From assembly GCA_030622265.1 (NCBI GenBank), contig JAUXGG010000020.1:1-11577 (forward strand): DNA of 11,577 nt, written 5' to 3'. Below the pieces are notes generated by a model that worked only from the letters and a program-made list of their open reading frames with translations, made no database searches and was not told the origin of the DNA. A program made the translations under genes and the position numbers. Positions 1 to 6,984 of this stretch are shown one piece after another (positions within the stretch are counted from its first letter, which is position 1; each line of letters opens with the position of its first letter). Origin of the DNA: Candidatus Eiseniibacteriota bacterium. Lineage in GTDB: Bacteria > Arandabacterota > Arandabacteria > Arandabacterales > Arandabacteraceae.

Positions 1-833
1 GGCCGGATCCCGACCTCACCGACTGGGTCGGGCTGGTCGAGCGGATCAAGAACCCGCGTGGCGAGGTCAGCATAAGCATCGTGGGCAAGTATGTTGATCT
101 CCAGGACGCGTACAAGAGCATCAACGAAGCTTTCATTCATGCCGGCATCGCGAACGACGTCGGTGTCAAGACCACCTGGACGGATTCCTCCAAGGTGACG
201 GAGGAGACCGCGGCCAGCCTCCTGGGCGGGTTCGACGCTATCCTGATCCCCGGTGGGTTCGGGGAGAGGGGCACCGAGGGCAAGTTCGAGGCGGTGCGCT
301 ATGCCAGGGAAAACAGGATACCCTTCTTCGGAATATGCCTGGGCATGCAGTGTGCGGTCATAGAGTTCGCGCGGAATGTGTGCGGCCTGGACGGTGCCAA
401 CAGCTCGGAATTCGATGCCGGGACCGCTTATCCTGTGATCGACCTTATGACGGAGCAGAAAGAAGTCTCGCAGATGGGGGGAAGCATGAGGCTTGGCGCC
501 TATGATTGCCAGGTCAAGGAAGGAACCTTCACCCATGCCGCATACGGATCGACCCAGATCAGCGAACGGCACCGCCACCGGTATGAGTACAACAACCTGT
601 TCAGGAGTGTGATGGAAGACCGGGGCATGGTGATCGCCGGCACTTCCCCCGACGGGAGCCTCGTGGAGATGGTGGAGATTGACGACCACCCGTGGTTCGT
701 GGGATGCCAGTTTCATCCTGAGCTCAAGAGTCGCCCGGTAAGGCCCCACCCGCTCTTCAAGGAGTTTGTGCGGGCTGCGAAGGAGTACCGTGCGCGGGCA
801 CGCTTGATGGTGAAGGAGGACAGCGCCAGATGA
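1..833 (+). CDS. pyrG: CTP synthase, C-terminal half (5' end outside window)
   Basis: CTP synthase makes CTP from UTP, ATP and glutamine in the cytoplasm. The reading frame is open from base 3, so only the linker and the class-I glutamine amidotransferase domain are present (about 276 codons, roughly half of a usual 540-residue enzyme). The segment starting VGKYVDLQDAYKS (GTG at 81) is internal, not a start. The glutaminase triad is visible: nucleophile Cys in GICLGMQ (codon at 336), and His and Glu in QFHPELKSRP (codons at 714 and 720). The oxyanion-loop motif PGGFGERG is also intact. The stop (831-833) overlaps the kdsA start as ATGA, which suggests translational coupling. CTP is the co-substrate for activating KDO, and pyrG beside KDO genes is a common arrangement. 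Identity is essentially certain. Confidence 0.98.
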   Translation, partial: PDPDLTDWVGLVERIKNPRGEVSISIVGKYVDLQDAYKSINEAFIHAGIANDVGVKTTWTDSSKVTEETAASLLGGFDAILIPGGFGERGTEGKFEAVRYARENRIPFFGICLGMQCAVIEFARNVCGLDGANSSEFDAGTAYPVIDLMTEQKEVSQMGGSMRLGAYDCQVKEGTFTHAAYGSTQISERHRHRYEYNNLFRSVMEDRGMVIAGTSPDGSLVEMVEIDDHPWFVGCQFHPELKSRPVRPHPLFKEFVRAAKEYRARARLMVKEDSAR

Positions 834-1672
834 TCCGGACGGTAAAGGTAGGCGACTTCGAGGTGGGCGGAGAGAGGCTCACCATCATCGGCGGCCCCTG
901 TGTCATCGAGGATGTCGACACATGCATGGAGACCGCCCGGCAGATGAAATCGTTTACCGGTGAGTTGGGACTCAACTATATCTTCAAGTCATCCTTCGCC
1001 AAGGACAACCGCTCGAGCGCGACATCCTACTACGGTCCGGGACTCGACGAGGGACTCGACATCCTGGCCCAGGTCAGGGACAGGTTCGACGTTCCCGTGC
1101 TCTCGGACTTGCATTATCCCGATCAGGTCGAGAAGGCAGGGGAAGTTCTCGATGTAATCCAGATTCCTGCTTACCTCAGCCAGCAGACCGGGCTGGTCCT
1201 GGCCGCGGGCCGGACAGGCAAGCCCGTGAATGTCAAGAAGGGGCAATTCATCGCGCCGGAGGACATGAAGGGAGCCGTCTCCAAGATAAGGGGCACCGGG
1301 AACGACAACATTATGCTGACCGAGAGAGGAAGTTGCTTCGGTTACCGCAGGCTGGTTGTTGACATGAGGTCTCTTCCGATCATGCGCTCGCTTGGTTGCC
1401 CGATCTTCTTCGATGTCACCCATGCCATAAGGATATATGGTTATCCCTCAAGCGACCCCAGGGGCGGAGAGCCCGAGTTTGTGCCGTGCCTCGCGCGGGC
1501 GGCGACCGCGTGCGGGGTGGACGGGATTTTTCTTGAGGTTCATCCCGAACCCTCCCGGGCCAAGTGTGATGCCGCCAGCATGCTTCCGCTTGCCGAGGCG
1601 AGGGCCCTGCTGGAGGAGGTCAGCCGGATCGATTCACTCATAAGGGGCTTCGAGGGCGGGAAGCAGTCATGA
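830..1672 (+). CDS. kdsA: 3-deoxy-8-phosphooctulonate (KDO-8-P) synthase, metal-dependent type
   Basis: KdsA condenses arabinose-5-phosphate with phosphoenolpyruvate to KDO-8-phosphate, the first committed step to the inner-core sugar of LPS. The 280 residues match the usual family length. Visible motifs are GGPCVIED (21-28), VNVKKGQF (133-140), LTERGSCFGYRRLVVDMR (163-180), FDVTHA (194-199), FLEVHPEP (234-241) and KCD (245-247). The four metal ligands of the metal-dependent class all appear present: Cys24, His198, Glu236 and Asp247. Metal-independent enzymes such as E. coli's have Asn in place of this Cys. The ATG at 830 overlaps the pyrG stop and is preceded by AAGGAGG (813-819). The stop overlaps the kdsC start (ATGA, 1669-1672). 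A DAHP synthase is the main relative to exclude; length and the KDO-8-P-type motifs argue against it. Confidence 0.97.
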   Translation: MIRTVKVGDFEVGGERLTIIGGPCVIEDVDTCMETARQMKSFTGELGLNYIFKSSFAKDNRSSATSYYGPGLDEGLDILAQVRDRFDVPVLSDLHYPDQVEKAGEVLDVIQIPAYLSQQTGLVLAAGRTGKPVNVKKGQFIAPEDMKGAVSKIRGTGNDNIMLTERGSCFGYRRLVVDMRSLPIMRSLGCPIFFDVTHAIRIYGYPSSDPRGGEPEFVPCLARAATACGVDGIFLEVHPEPSRAKCDAASMLPLAEARALLEEVSRIDSLIRGFEGGKQS

Positions 1673-2178
1673 AAGAGGCCAGGATAAAGCTCTTCGGCAT
1701 GGACGTTGACGGGGTTCTGACCGATGAGGGAATCTATCACGGGAGCTCCGGCATTGAGCTCAAGAAGTTCAATGTCCATGACGGTATGGGGATCACCCTT
1801 ATGCTGAGGTCCGGGATAGTGCCCTTCATAATAACGGCCCGCACGAGCGAGGCGGTAGCCCGGCGCGCTCGCGAGCTCAGTATATCCGAGGTTCACCAGG
1901 GCGCCGAGCACAAAGAGAAATGCCTTGAGGACATAGCGTCCCGGCTGGGCGCCGATTTAGACGAAATCGCTTTCATCGGGGATGACCTTTCGGACATGTC
2001 CGTTCTCACCCGGGTGGGACTGCCCATCGCGGTCGCCAACGCCGCCGCAGAGGTCAAGGAAGTGGCGAAGTATGTGACTTCGCGGCGTGGTGGCGACGGG
2101 GCGGTAAGGGAAGCGTGTGAGCATGTCATCCGACTCAACGGTCACGAAGGGCCGTTCTACAGCCTCTTCGAGGGATAG
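1669..2178 (+). CDS. kdsC: KDO-8-phosphate phosphatase (HAD family, KdsC)
   Basis: KdsC removes phosphate from KDO-8-P to give free KDO, the step after KdsA. The 169-residue protein has the minimal cap-less HAD fold typical of KdsC. Motif I is DVDGVLTD, with nucleophile Asp12 and acid/base Asp14. Motif II contains Thr56 in IITARTS. The conserved Lys is Lys82 in GAEHKEK. The motif IV acidic loop is IGDDLSDM (103-110). A substrate-specificity stretch, FNVHDGMGI, follows motif I, as in the KdsC/YrbI subfamily. The start ATG overlaps the kdsA stop by 4 bases, so translation is probably coupled. kdsD begins 15 bases after the stop. CMP-sialate-type YrbI phosphatases look similar, but the flanking kdsA and kdsD fix the assignment. 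Confidence 0.95.
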   Translation: MKEARIKLFGMDVDGVLTDEGIYHGSSGIELKKFNVHDGMGITLMLRSGIVPFIITARTSEAVARRARELSISEVHQGAEHKEKCLEDIASRLGADLDEIAFIGDDLSDMSVLTRVGLPIAVANAAAEVKEVAKYVTSRRGGDGAVREACEHVIRLNGHEGPFYSLFEG

Positions 2179-2193
2179 TCCGGATACAGGTAG

Positions 2194-3240
2194 ATGGTGG
2201 AGACCGAGTTGAAGAAAGACCGCGAAAACGAAAGGGCTGCCCGGCAGCGCGTGGATATACTCAAGACCGCCCGGAGTGTCATAAAGATTGAAGCCCAGGA
2301 GATAGCCCGGCTTGAGGACCGTCTCGGTGAGGAGTTCATCGAAGCCGTGGAGACGATCGTCTCCTGCATCGAACGCGGCGGGAAAGTGATCGTGACCGGT
2401 GTGGGAAAGAGCGGGCTCGCCGGAACCAAACTGGCCGCGACAATGAACAGCACGGGTACGAGCGCCTTCTTCATGCACCCGGTCGAAGCCGTCCACGGCG
2501 ACCTCGGCATGATCAGCGCGCGCGATGTGGTGATCGCGATCTCCAAGAGCGGAAACAGCGAGGAGCTGGTCGCGCTGATGCCCACCTTCAGGCGCCTTGG
2601 AACCAAGATCATCTCGCTGACGGGTAGTGTCAAGTCCGAGCTGGCCGGTGAGAGCGACGTGGTGCTGGATGTAAGCGTGACCCAGGAGGCCTGCCCTCTT
2701 GGCCTTGCGCCCACGGCCTCGACATCGTGCGCATTCGCCATGGGAGACGCTCTTGCCGTTGCCGTCTTCGTGGTCAGGGGCCTCAGGCCCGAGGACTTTG
2801 CCTTCCATCACCCCGGGGGTTCGCTTGGCAAGCGCCTGCTGCTCAAGGTCAAGAACATCATGCACTCCGGAGAGGATGTTCCGCTGGTCGAGGAAAGCGC
2901 CACGATGCGGGATGCTCTTGTTGAGATCGTGGAGAAGGGGCTTGGGGTCACGGGTGTTGTTGACTCCGGAGGCCGGCTCGTCGGCATCATCACGGACGGG
3001 GACATCAAGCGCATACTCGTGGATCATCCCGAGGTGCCGGACATCCGCGAAATCAAGGTGGGGAGCGTGATGACTCCCCGGCCCCGCACCATAGATCAGG
3101 AAGCGCTTGTGGCAAGCGCCATCCAGAGGATGGAAGCAGACCCCGGGCGCCTGATCACCAGTCTGATGATAGTAGATGAGGACGACCTGCCCATCGGAAT
3201 AATCCATATGCATGACTGCCTCAGGACCGGAATCGCGTAA
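2194..3240 (+). CDS. kdsD: D-arabinose-5-phosphate isomerase (SIS + tandem CBS domains)
   Basis: KdsD interconverts ribulose-5-phosphate and arabinose-5-phosphate, supplying the sugar substrate of KdsA. It has an N-terminal SIS domain (about residues 40-195) with VTGVGKSG and ISKSGNSEE motifs, then two CBS repeats (about 222-280 and 290-346) of the kind that sense ligands. Active-site residues recalled for E. coli KdsD (Lys59, Glu111, Glu152, His193) correspond to Lys72, Glu124, Glu165 and His206, a constant offset of 13. The catalytic domain is therefore colinear, with a slightly longer N-terminus. The start is uncertain. ATG 2194 has a poor ribosome site (AGG only 3 bases away). TTG 2209, 343 residues, sits 6 bases behind GGTGGAG and may be the true start. 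It completes the kdsA-kdsC-kdsD set. Confidence 0.96.
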   Translation: MVETELKKDRENERAARQRVDILKTARSVIKIEAQEIARLEDRLGEEFIEAVETIVSCIERGGKVIVTGVGKSGLAGTKLAATMNSTGTSAFFMHPVEAVHGDLGMISARDVVIAISKSGNSEELVALMPTFRRLGTKIISLTGSVKSELAGESDVVLDVSVTQEACPLGLAPTASTSCAFAMGDALAVAVFVVRGLRPEDFAFHHPGGSLGKRLLLKVKNIMHSGEDVPLVEESATMRDALVEIVEKGLGVTGVVDSGGRLVGIITDGDIKRILVDHPEVPDIREIKVGSVMTPRPRTIDQEALVASAIQRMEADPGRLITSLMIVDEDDLPIGIIHMHDCLRTGIA

Positions 3241-3242
3241 TT

Positions 3243-3259
3243 CTGGCACAGATTATGCT
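3243..3259 (+). promoter_or_regulatory. Candidate sigma-54 (-24/-12) promoter upstream of lpxL-lptC-lptB-rpoN
   Basis: Three bases after the kdsD stop lies CTGGCAC-N5-ATGCT. The consensus is YTGGCAC-N5-TTGCW, so the -24 element matches fully and the -12 element matches at 4 of 5 bases. The invariant GG (3245-3246) and GC (3257-3258) have the required 12-base offset. Transcription would start near the A at 3270. The last base of the element is the first base of the sigma-70 -35 box that follows. rpoN is the fourth gene downstream. No enhancer site for an activator was identified. This is a sequence match only. Confidence 0.5.
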
Positions 3260-3287
3260 TGACACACCTAAGTTCTTGACCTAAAAT
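3259..3287 (+). promoter_or_regulatory. Sigma-70-type promoter for lpxL-lptC-lptB-rpoN
   Basis: TTGACA (3259-3264, consensus -35) is followed after exactly 17 bases by TAAAAT (3282-3287, 5 of 6 matches to the -10). Transcription would begin at about G3294. This leaves a leader of about 14 bases that contains GGAGG (3296-3300) before the TTG start of lpxL. It lies in the only sizeable gap (67 bases) between the KDO genes and rpoN, which is where a new transcription unit would be expected. CTTGAC is repeated 17 bases apart (3258-3263 and 3275-3280), which may be chance or an operator. Confidence 0.75.
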
Positions 3288-3307
3288 GAGATTGTGGAGG
3301 TGGAGAC

Positions 3308-4225
3308 TTGGCTAACCTCAGGGTGATGCCTATGTTCAGGAAGCTTCGCAGACTTTTAGCCTACCTTTTCGTGAAGGTCCTGATCTGGTTTGCAGGGGTG
3401 CTCCCGCGCAATATCGGGGGTGCCTGGTTTGGGGGGCTGGGTGCTTTTGCGTATTCCGTTCTTCCCGGTTCCAGGGGCGTGGCACTTGCCAATCTCAGGC
3501 TGGTCTACGGAGAGTCGCACTCGGATGAGGAACTGGGGAAGATCGCGCGGGCGGCTTTCTCTAACCTGGGCAGGATCTGTTATGACTTTGCCAGGATGCG
3601 AAAGCACACGCGCGAGGGTCTTAAGAAGATGGTGACGATCAAGGGCAGGCACCATCTTGATGAAGCTCTCGCCCGGGGCAAAGGCGTTGTAGCGATCACC
3701 GGCCATGTGGGAAACTGGGAGCTGATGGGCGCCTATTATTCTCTCAATGGCTATCCCCTGAATGTGCTGGCGACCCGGATGAGAAATGCGCGCGTGAACC
3801 GGGAGCTGATCGGTCTCAGGAAGAGCGCCGGCCTCAAGGTGCTTGAGCGTTCTACTGAGCTGATGGGTGCGGTCAGGGCTCTCAGGCGTGGAGAGATGCT
3901 GGGAGTCCTGATTGATCTCGACACGTCGGTGGAAAGCGTGACCGTGGATTTTCTCGGCCGGCCCGCCAAGACCGCTGTGGGTTATGTTAAACTGGCGGCG
4001 GCGACCGGCGCGAGCCTGGTGCCGATGGCGATGCTCATGACCGAGGAGGGCGGCTATGAGATACAGGTGCATGAGCCTGTCAGTATTTCCGGGAACAGAG
4101 ACTCACTCGATGCTGATGTTGAGCGGTGCTCCAAGGCGGTTGAGAGTTTCATCAGGCAGAAGCCGACCCAGTGGATATGGATGCACAAGAGGTGGAAATC
4201 GGTATGCTCGGAAATTTACGCCTGA
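3308..4225 (+). CDS. lpxL: Lipid A biosynthesis (lauroyl/myristoyl-type) acyltransferase, LpxL/HtrB family
   Basis: Members of this family transfer secondary acyl chains onto KDO-lipid IVA at the cytoplasmic face of the inner membrane. The 305-residue protein has a basic N-terminus and a hydrophobic helix (about 15-32), then the acyltransferase domain. The catalytic HX4E motif is His133-Glu138 in GHVGNWELMG. The family features FLGRPA and the C-terminal QWIWMHKRW are present. The start is a TTG, chosen because GGAGG (3296-3300) lies 7 bases upstream and the sigma-70 promoter ends just before it. ATG 3326 or 3332 are weaker alternatives. A Leu (IDLD) replaces the Gln often found in the mid-domain IDQ stretch. 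The 3' end overlaps lptC by 22 bases. Which acyl chain is added, and at which position, cannot be read from sequence. Confidence 0.88.
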   Translation: MANLRVMPMFRKLRRLLAYLFVKVLIWFAGVLPRNIGGAWFGGLGAFAYSVLPGSRGVALANLRLVYGESHSDEELGKIARAAFSNLGRICYDFARMRKHTREGLKKMVTIKGRHHLDEALARGKGVVAITGHVGNWELMGAYYSLNGYPLNVLATRMRNARVNRELIGLRKSAGLKVLERSTELMGAVRALRRGEMLGVLIDLDTSVESVTVDFLGRPAKTAVGYVKLAAATGASLVPMAMLMTEEGGYEIQVHEPVSISGNRDSLDADVERCSKAVESFIRQKPTQWIWMHKRWKSVCSEIYA

Positions 4226-4791
4226 GGCGGACGGCCCTGGCCGTGCTTGTCCTTGCAGCCGCGGTGCTTGGCTGCGCCGGTGATGAGCCGGACCAGGTGG
4301 CGGGCGAGAGGACCAAGCCCCTTCCTGACCAGGTCATCTCTGAATTCGGCCTCACGGAGACCTCGATGGGGCTTAAGGACTGGCACATGGAGGCAGATAA
4401 GGCTTATGTCTATGTGAAGCGCAACATTCTCGAGACCGAGGTAGTCGAAGTGACGTTCTACGATAAGGACGGGTCGGTGAGATCGGTCTTGAAGGCCGAC
4501 TACGCGAAGCTTAACCGGAACACGGATGACATGGAGGCCAGGGGCAGCGTTGTCGTCACCGGCTCTGACGGAGTGAAGCTCGAGACCGAGACCCTGACCT
4601 GGCGGAGCGGGACCCGCCAGATAGCGTCCGACGAATCGGTAACGGTATACAGAAACGAGGACATCCTGACCGGATGGGGTTTCAGGGGTGACCCTGACCT
4701 GGGTTCGTTCAGGATTCTTAAGGATATGAAGGCTACAATCAAGGCCAGGGATGAGAGCAAGGAAGGTATGATAGGTGGAAGAGATACTTAA
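4204..4791 (+). CDS. lptC: LPS export protein LptC, predicted lipoprotein form
   Basis: LptC links the LptB2FG extractor to the periplasmic LPS bridge. After an N-terminal segment the 196-residue protein has the single LptC/OstA-like beta domain: [11 protein letters not shown], then [27 protein letters not shown] and [11 protein letters not shown] place the start at ATG 4204, not the upstream ATG 4171. AGAGGTGG (4188-4195) lies 8 bases before 4204, and this start gives a clean signal peptide: basic RLRR, a hydrophobic stretch, and the lipobox VLGC with Cys24. E. coli LptC is instead held by an uncleaved transmembrane helix. Residue +2 after the Cys is Ala, not the inner-membrane-retention Asp of enterobacteria. 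The gene overlaps lpxL by 22 bases and lptB by 17 bases, leaving no room for lptA. Confidence 0.88.
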   Translation: MLGNLRLRRTALAVLVLAAAVLGCAGDEPDQVAGERTKPLPDQVISEFGLTETSMGLKDWHMEADKAYVYVKRNILETEVVEVTFYDKDGSVRSVLKADYAKLNRNTDDMEARGSVVVTGSDGVKLETETLTWRSGTRQIASDESVTVYRNEDILTGWGFRGDPDLGSFRILKDMKATIKARDESKEGMIGGRDT

Positions 4792-5503
4792 GGCTGAGGA
4801 TCTGGCCAAGAGCTACCGGGGCAGGCGTGTGGTGGACGGTGTTTCGATCGGTGTCAAGCGTGGGGAGATCGTGGGTCTTCTGGGCCAGAACGGTGCGGGA
4901 AAAACCACGACCTTTTACATGATGATGGGTCTTATCAGGCCCGAGAGCGGCAGGATCTTCATAAGCGGGACCGATGCCACCCACCTGCCCATGCACATCA
5001 GGGCCCGGATGGGGCTCGGGTATCTGTCGCAGGAGCCATCCGTATTCAGGAAGCTGTCGGTCGAGAACAACATACTTGCCATCCTGGAGACCATGGATAT
5101 CACCAAGGATGAGATGAAGGAGCGGCTGGAGGGCCTGCTTGAGGAGCTGGGCATAGCCCGCGTGCGCAAGTCAATGGCCTTCACGCTCTCAGGCGGTGAA
5201 AGACGGAGGCTGGAGATCGCCAGGGCCCTGGTGACCCGGCCCAGCTTTATGCTGCTTGATGAACCTTTCTCAGGTATAGATCCGATCGCGGTTGCCGATA
5301 TTCAAAGTATAGTGGCGCGCCTCAAAGAAAAGGGATTAGGCCTGCTGATAACGGATCACAATGTCAGGGAGACACTTGCCATCACCGATCACTCTTACAT
5401 AATGGCAGAGGGTAAGGTCCTGGTCCGCGGTACGCCCGAGGAACTGGCGAACGACTCTACGGCGAGGGAAGCGTATCTCGGTGAGAGGTTCTCGCTCGAC
5501 TAA
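4775..5503 (+). CDS. lptB: LPS export ABC transporter ATPase LptB
   Basis: LptB is the cytoplasmic ATPase that, as a dimer with LptF and LptG, extracts LPS from the inner membrane. The 242 residues include Walker [10 protein letters not shown] (37-45), Q-loop Gln86, signature LSGGE (138-142), Walker B MLLDE with catalytic Glu163, and the switch His195 in [10 protein letters not shown]. Glu163 and His195 fall at the same numbers as in E. coli LptB. Phe91 corresponds to the E. coli Phe that contacts the coupling helices of LptF/G. The C-terminal YLGERFSLD resembles the LptB-specific tail, which separates it from branched-chain amino acid ATPases. The start is GTG 4775, with GGAAGG (4761-4766) 8 bases upstream. 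It overlaps lptC by 17 bases, so the two are probably translationally coupled. lptF and lptG are not in the window. Confidence 0.98.
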   Translation: MEEILKAEDLAKSYRGRRVVDGVSIGVKRGEIVGLLGQNGAGKTTTFYMMMGLIRPESGRIFISGTDATHLPMHIRARMGLGYLSQEPSVFRKLSVENNILAILETMDITKDEMKERLEGLLEELGIARVRKSMAFTLSGGERRRLEIARALVTRPSFMLLDEPFSGIDPIAVADIQSIVARLKEKGLGLLITDHNVRETLAITDHSYIMAEGKVLVRGTPEELANDSTAREAYLGERFSLD

Positions 5504-5515
5504 CTCAATCTGACG

Positions 5516-5529
5516 CGGAGGGTTCTCCG
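5516..5529 (+). promoter_or_regulatory. Hairpin enclosing the rpoN ribosome-binding site
   Basis: CGGAG (5516-5520), loop GGTT, CTCCG (5525-5529) form a perfect 5-bp, GC-rich stem ending at the base before the rpoN ATG. The GGAGG Shine-Dalgarno (5517-5521) is four bases of the left arm plus the first loop base. In RNA this could hide the site unless it is opened by ribosomes finishing lptB 26 bases upstream or by a trans-acting factor. The base pairing is seen; any regulatory role is inference. Confidence 0.45.
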
Positions 5530-6954
5530 ATGGAAATGCGACAGGACATGAGACAGAAGCTGGTGCAAAGGCTTGTGATGACACCGAAGCTTCAGCAGGC
5601 GATAAAGCTTCTCCAGATGCCTGCGCTCGAACTCCAGCTGAAACTCAAGCAGGAACTTATGATCAATCCCATGCTGGAGGAACCCGACGAGAACGAGGAC
5701 CTTCCCGAGGAGGACCTGCCGGCCGAGAAGTCAGACGGTGATGACGGGGAACTGAAGACAAGCGAAGACGAAATCGACTGGGACAGCTACCTGAGAGATG
5801 GCTTCGAGATGGGCGCGCGCGCCGCCGGCGAGCGCGAGGAGCTTCCGGACCGCGATCAGGCTCCCGGACGCGTGCCGGTTGTGAAGGAGACGCTGCCTGA
5901 TTACCTGATCTCCCAGCTCAGGATGGTCATCGACAAGGATGAGGAGATAAAGATCGGCGAGTTCATCATCGGCAATCTGGACCCCGATGGTTTCCTGGAT
6001 ATCTCCAGTGAGGAAATCGCGAAGATGCTGTCGATCGACGAGGAACGCGTGGCCAGGGTACTTGTGATTATCAAGACCCTGGACCCTCCGGGCGTGGGAG
6101 CCAGGGACCTCAGGGAGTGTCTTCTGATTCAGCTCGGTCAGGCCAGGCGCGAGGACAGCCTGCCCTGGGTAATCGTGAGGGACCACTTCGATGACCTCCT
6201 CCAGAGGAGATATCCTGACCTCTCGCGCAAGCTCAAGAGGCCGGTCAAGGAGATTCAGGTCGCCGCCGAGGAGATCGGGAGGCTGGACCCCCGGCCCGGC
6301 GCGCGGTTCTCGGCCGAGGAACCCCACTACATCGTGCCGGACCTGGTCGTCGATAAGGTGGATGACGATTATGTGGTGCAGATGAATGACAGGAATGTAC
6401 CTCGCTTGAGGATCAACAGGGCATATCGCCAGATTCTCACCAATGCGAAGTCCGAGAACAAGCAAGTCCGCGATTATGTCAAGGAGAGATTGAACTCCGC
6501 CCGCTGGCTTATCGGGACCATCGACCAGCGGCGCCGGACCATGCTGAAGGTGATGCGGGCGATTCTCGAGGTTCAGAGAGACTTCTTTGGCAGGGGGATC
6601 GAGCACCTCAGGCCCCTGACGCTCCAGCAGATTGCCGACCAGGTCGAAATGAGCGAATCCACCGTGAGTCGTGTGACCAAGGGGAAGTATGTGCAGACCC
6701 CCCGCGGCGTCTTCGAGCTCAAGTACTTTTTCTCAACGGGTCTCAAAACCGATGACGGGGATGTGGCTTCTTCGAAGAAGATAAGGGCGAAGATCATGGA
6801 GATGGTCGAAAAGGAGGACAAGAAGAAGCCCCTCAGCGATCAGCATATTGCCGGGATGCTCAAGGAGAGCGGTTTCAACGTCGCGCGCAGAACGGTGGCG
6901 AAGTACAGGGGTCAGCTTGGTGTTCTTACCACGAGGATGCGAAGGCAGTACTGA
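5530..6954 (+). CDS. rpoN: RNA polymerase sigma-54 factor RpoN
   Basis: RpoN directs polymerase to -24/-12 promoters, where AAA+ activators are needed to open DNA. The 474-residue protein has all regions. Region I (about 5-50) is Gln/Leu-rich and includes MTPKLQQAIKLLQMPALELQ. Region II (about 51-82) is acidic. The core-binding region (about 120-300) includes LDPPGVGARDLRECLL (184-199). The helix-turn-helix LTLQQIADQVEMSESTVSRV is at 363-382, followed by PRGVFELKYFFS (391-402). The RpoN box ARRTVAKYR is at 452-460 and reads the -24 GG. The start ATG 5530 has GGAGG (5517-5521) at good spacing, inside a small hairpin. It follows lptB by 26 bases, the conserved lptB-rpoN pairing. A sigma-54-like site upstream of lpxL raises the possibility of self-control. 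Confidence 0.98.
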   Translation: MEMRQDMRQKLVQRLVMTPKLQQAIKLLQMPALELQLKLKQELMINPMLEEPDENEDLPEEDLPAEKSDGDDGELKTSEDEIDWDSYLRDGFEMGARAAGEREELPDRDQAPGRVPVVKETLPDYLISQLRMVIDKDEEIKIGEFIIGNLDPDGFLDISSEEIAKMLSIDEERVARVLVIIKTLDPPGVGARDLRECLLIQLGQARREDSLPWVIVRDHFDDLLQRRYPDLSRKLKRPVKEIQVAAEEIGRLDPRPGARFSAEEPHYIVPDLVVDKVDDDYVVQMNDRNVPRLRINRAYRQILTNAKSENKQVRDYVKERLNSARWLIGTIDQRRRTMLKVMRAILEVQRDFFGRGIEHLRPLTLQQIADQVEMSESTVSRVTKGKYVQTPRGVFELKYFFSTGLKTDDGDVASSKKIRAKIMEMVEKEDKKKPLSDQHIAGMLKESGFNVARRTVAKYRGQLGVLTTRMRRQY

Positions 6955-6955
6955 A

Positions 6956-6984
6956 GGTAGTACTATATAGATCAGAGTATTACC
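6956..6984 (+). other. Stem-loop just after the rpoN stop
   Basis: GGTAGTACT (6956-6964) can pair with AGTATTACC (6976-6984), giving 9 base pairs including one G-U, with an 11-base loop. It starts 2 bases after the rpoN stop. No T-run follows (next bases ATATAGGG), so it is not a standard intrinsic terminator. It may protect or process the rpoN 3' end. It overlaps the direct repeat in the same gap. Confidence 0.45.

Noticed and set aside
1957..3249. Long minus-strand open frame of 430 codons opposite kdsC and kdsD
   Set aside because: It is antisense to two clear genes, has no recognisable domain and is rich in His, Asp and Gly as expected from the complement of this codon usage. It is a shadow frame.
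3276..3304. Second -35-like TTGACC after the sigma-70 -35
   Set aside because: There is no -10-like hexamer 16-18 bases downstream; that position falls in the GGAGG ribosome site. It was kept only as a direct-repeat remark.
4171..4203. Earlier lptC start at ATG 4171
   Set aside because: It adds an acidic, non-signal segment before the signal peptide and has no ribosome site as good as the AGAGGTGG before 4204.
4381..4396. TGGCAC as a second sigma-54 site, inside lptC
   Set aside because: The -12 element is absent at the required spacing. The same is true of TGGCAC near 3480 and 9338.
5731..6606. Minus-strand open frame of 291 codons opposite rpoN
   Set aside because: It lies wholly inside the intact rpoN gene and shows no domain.
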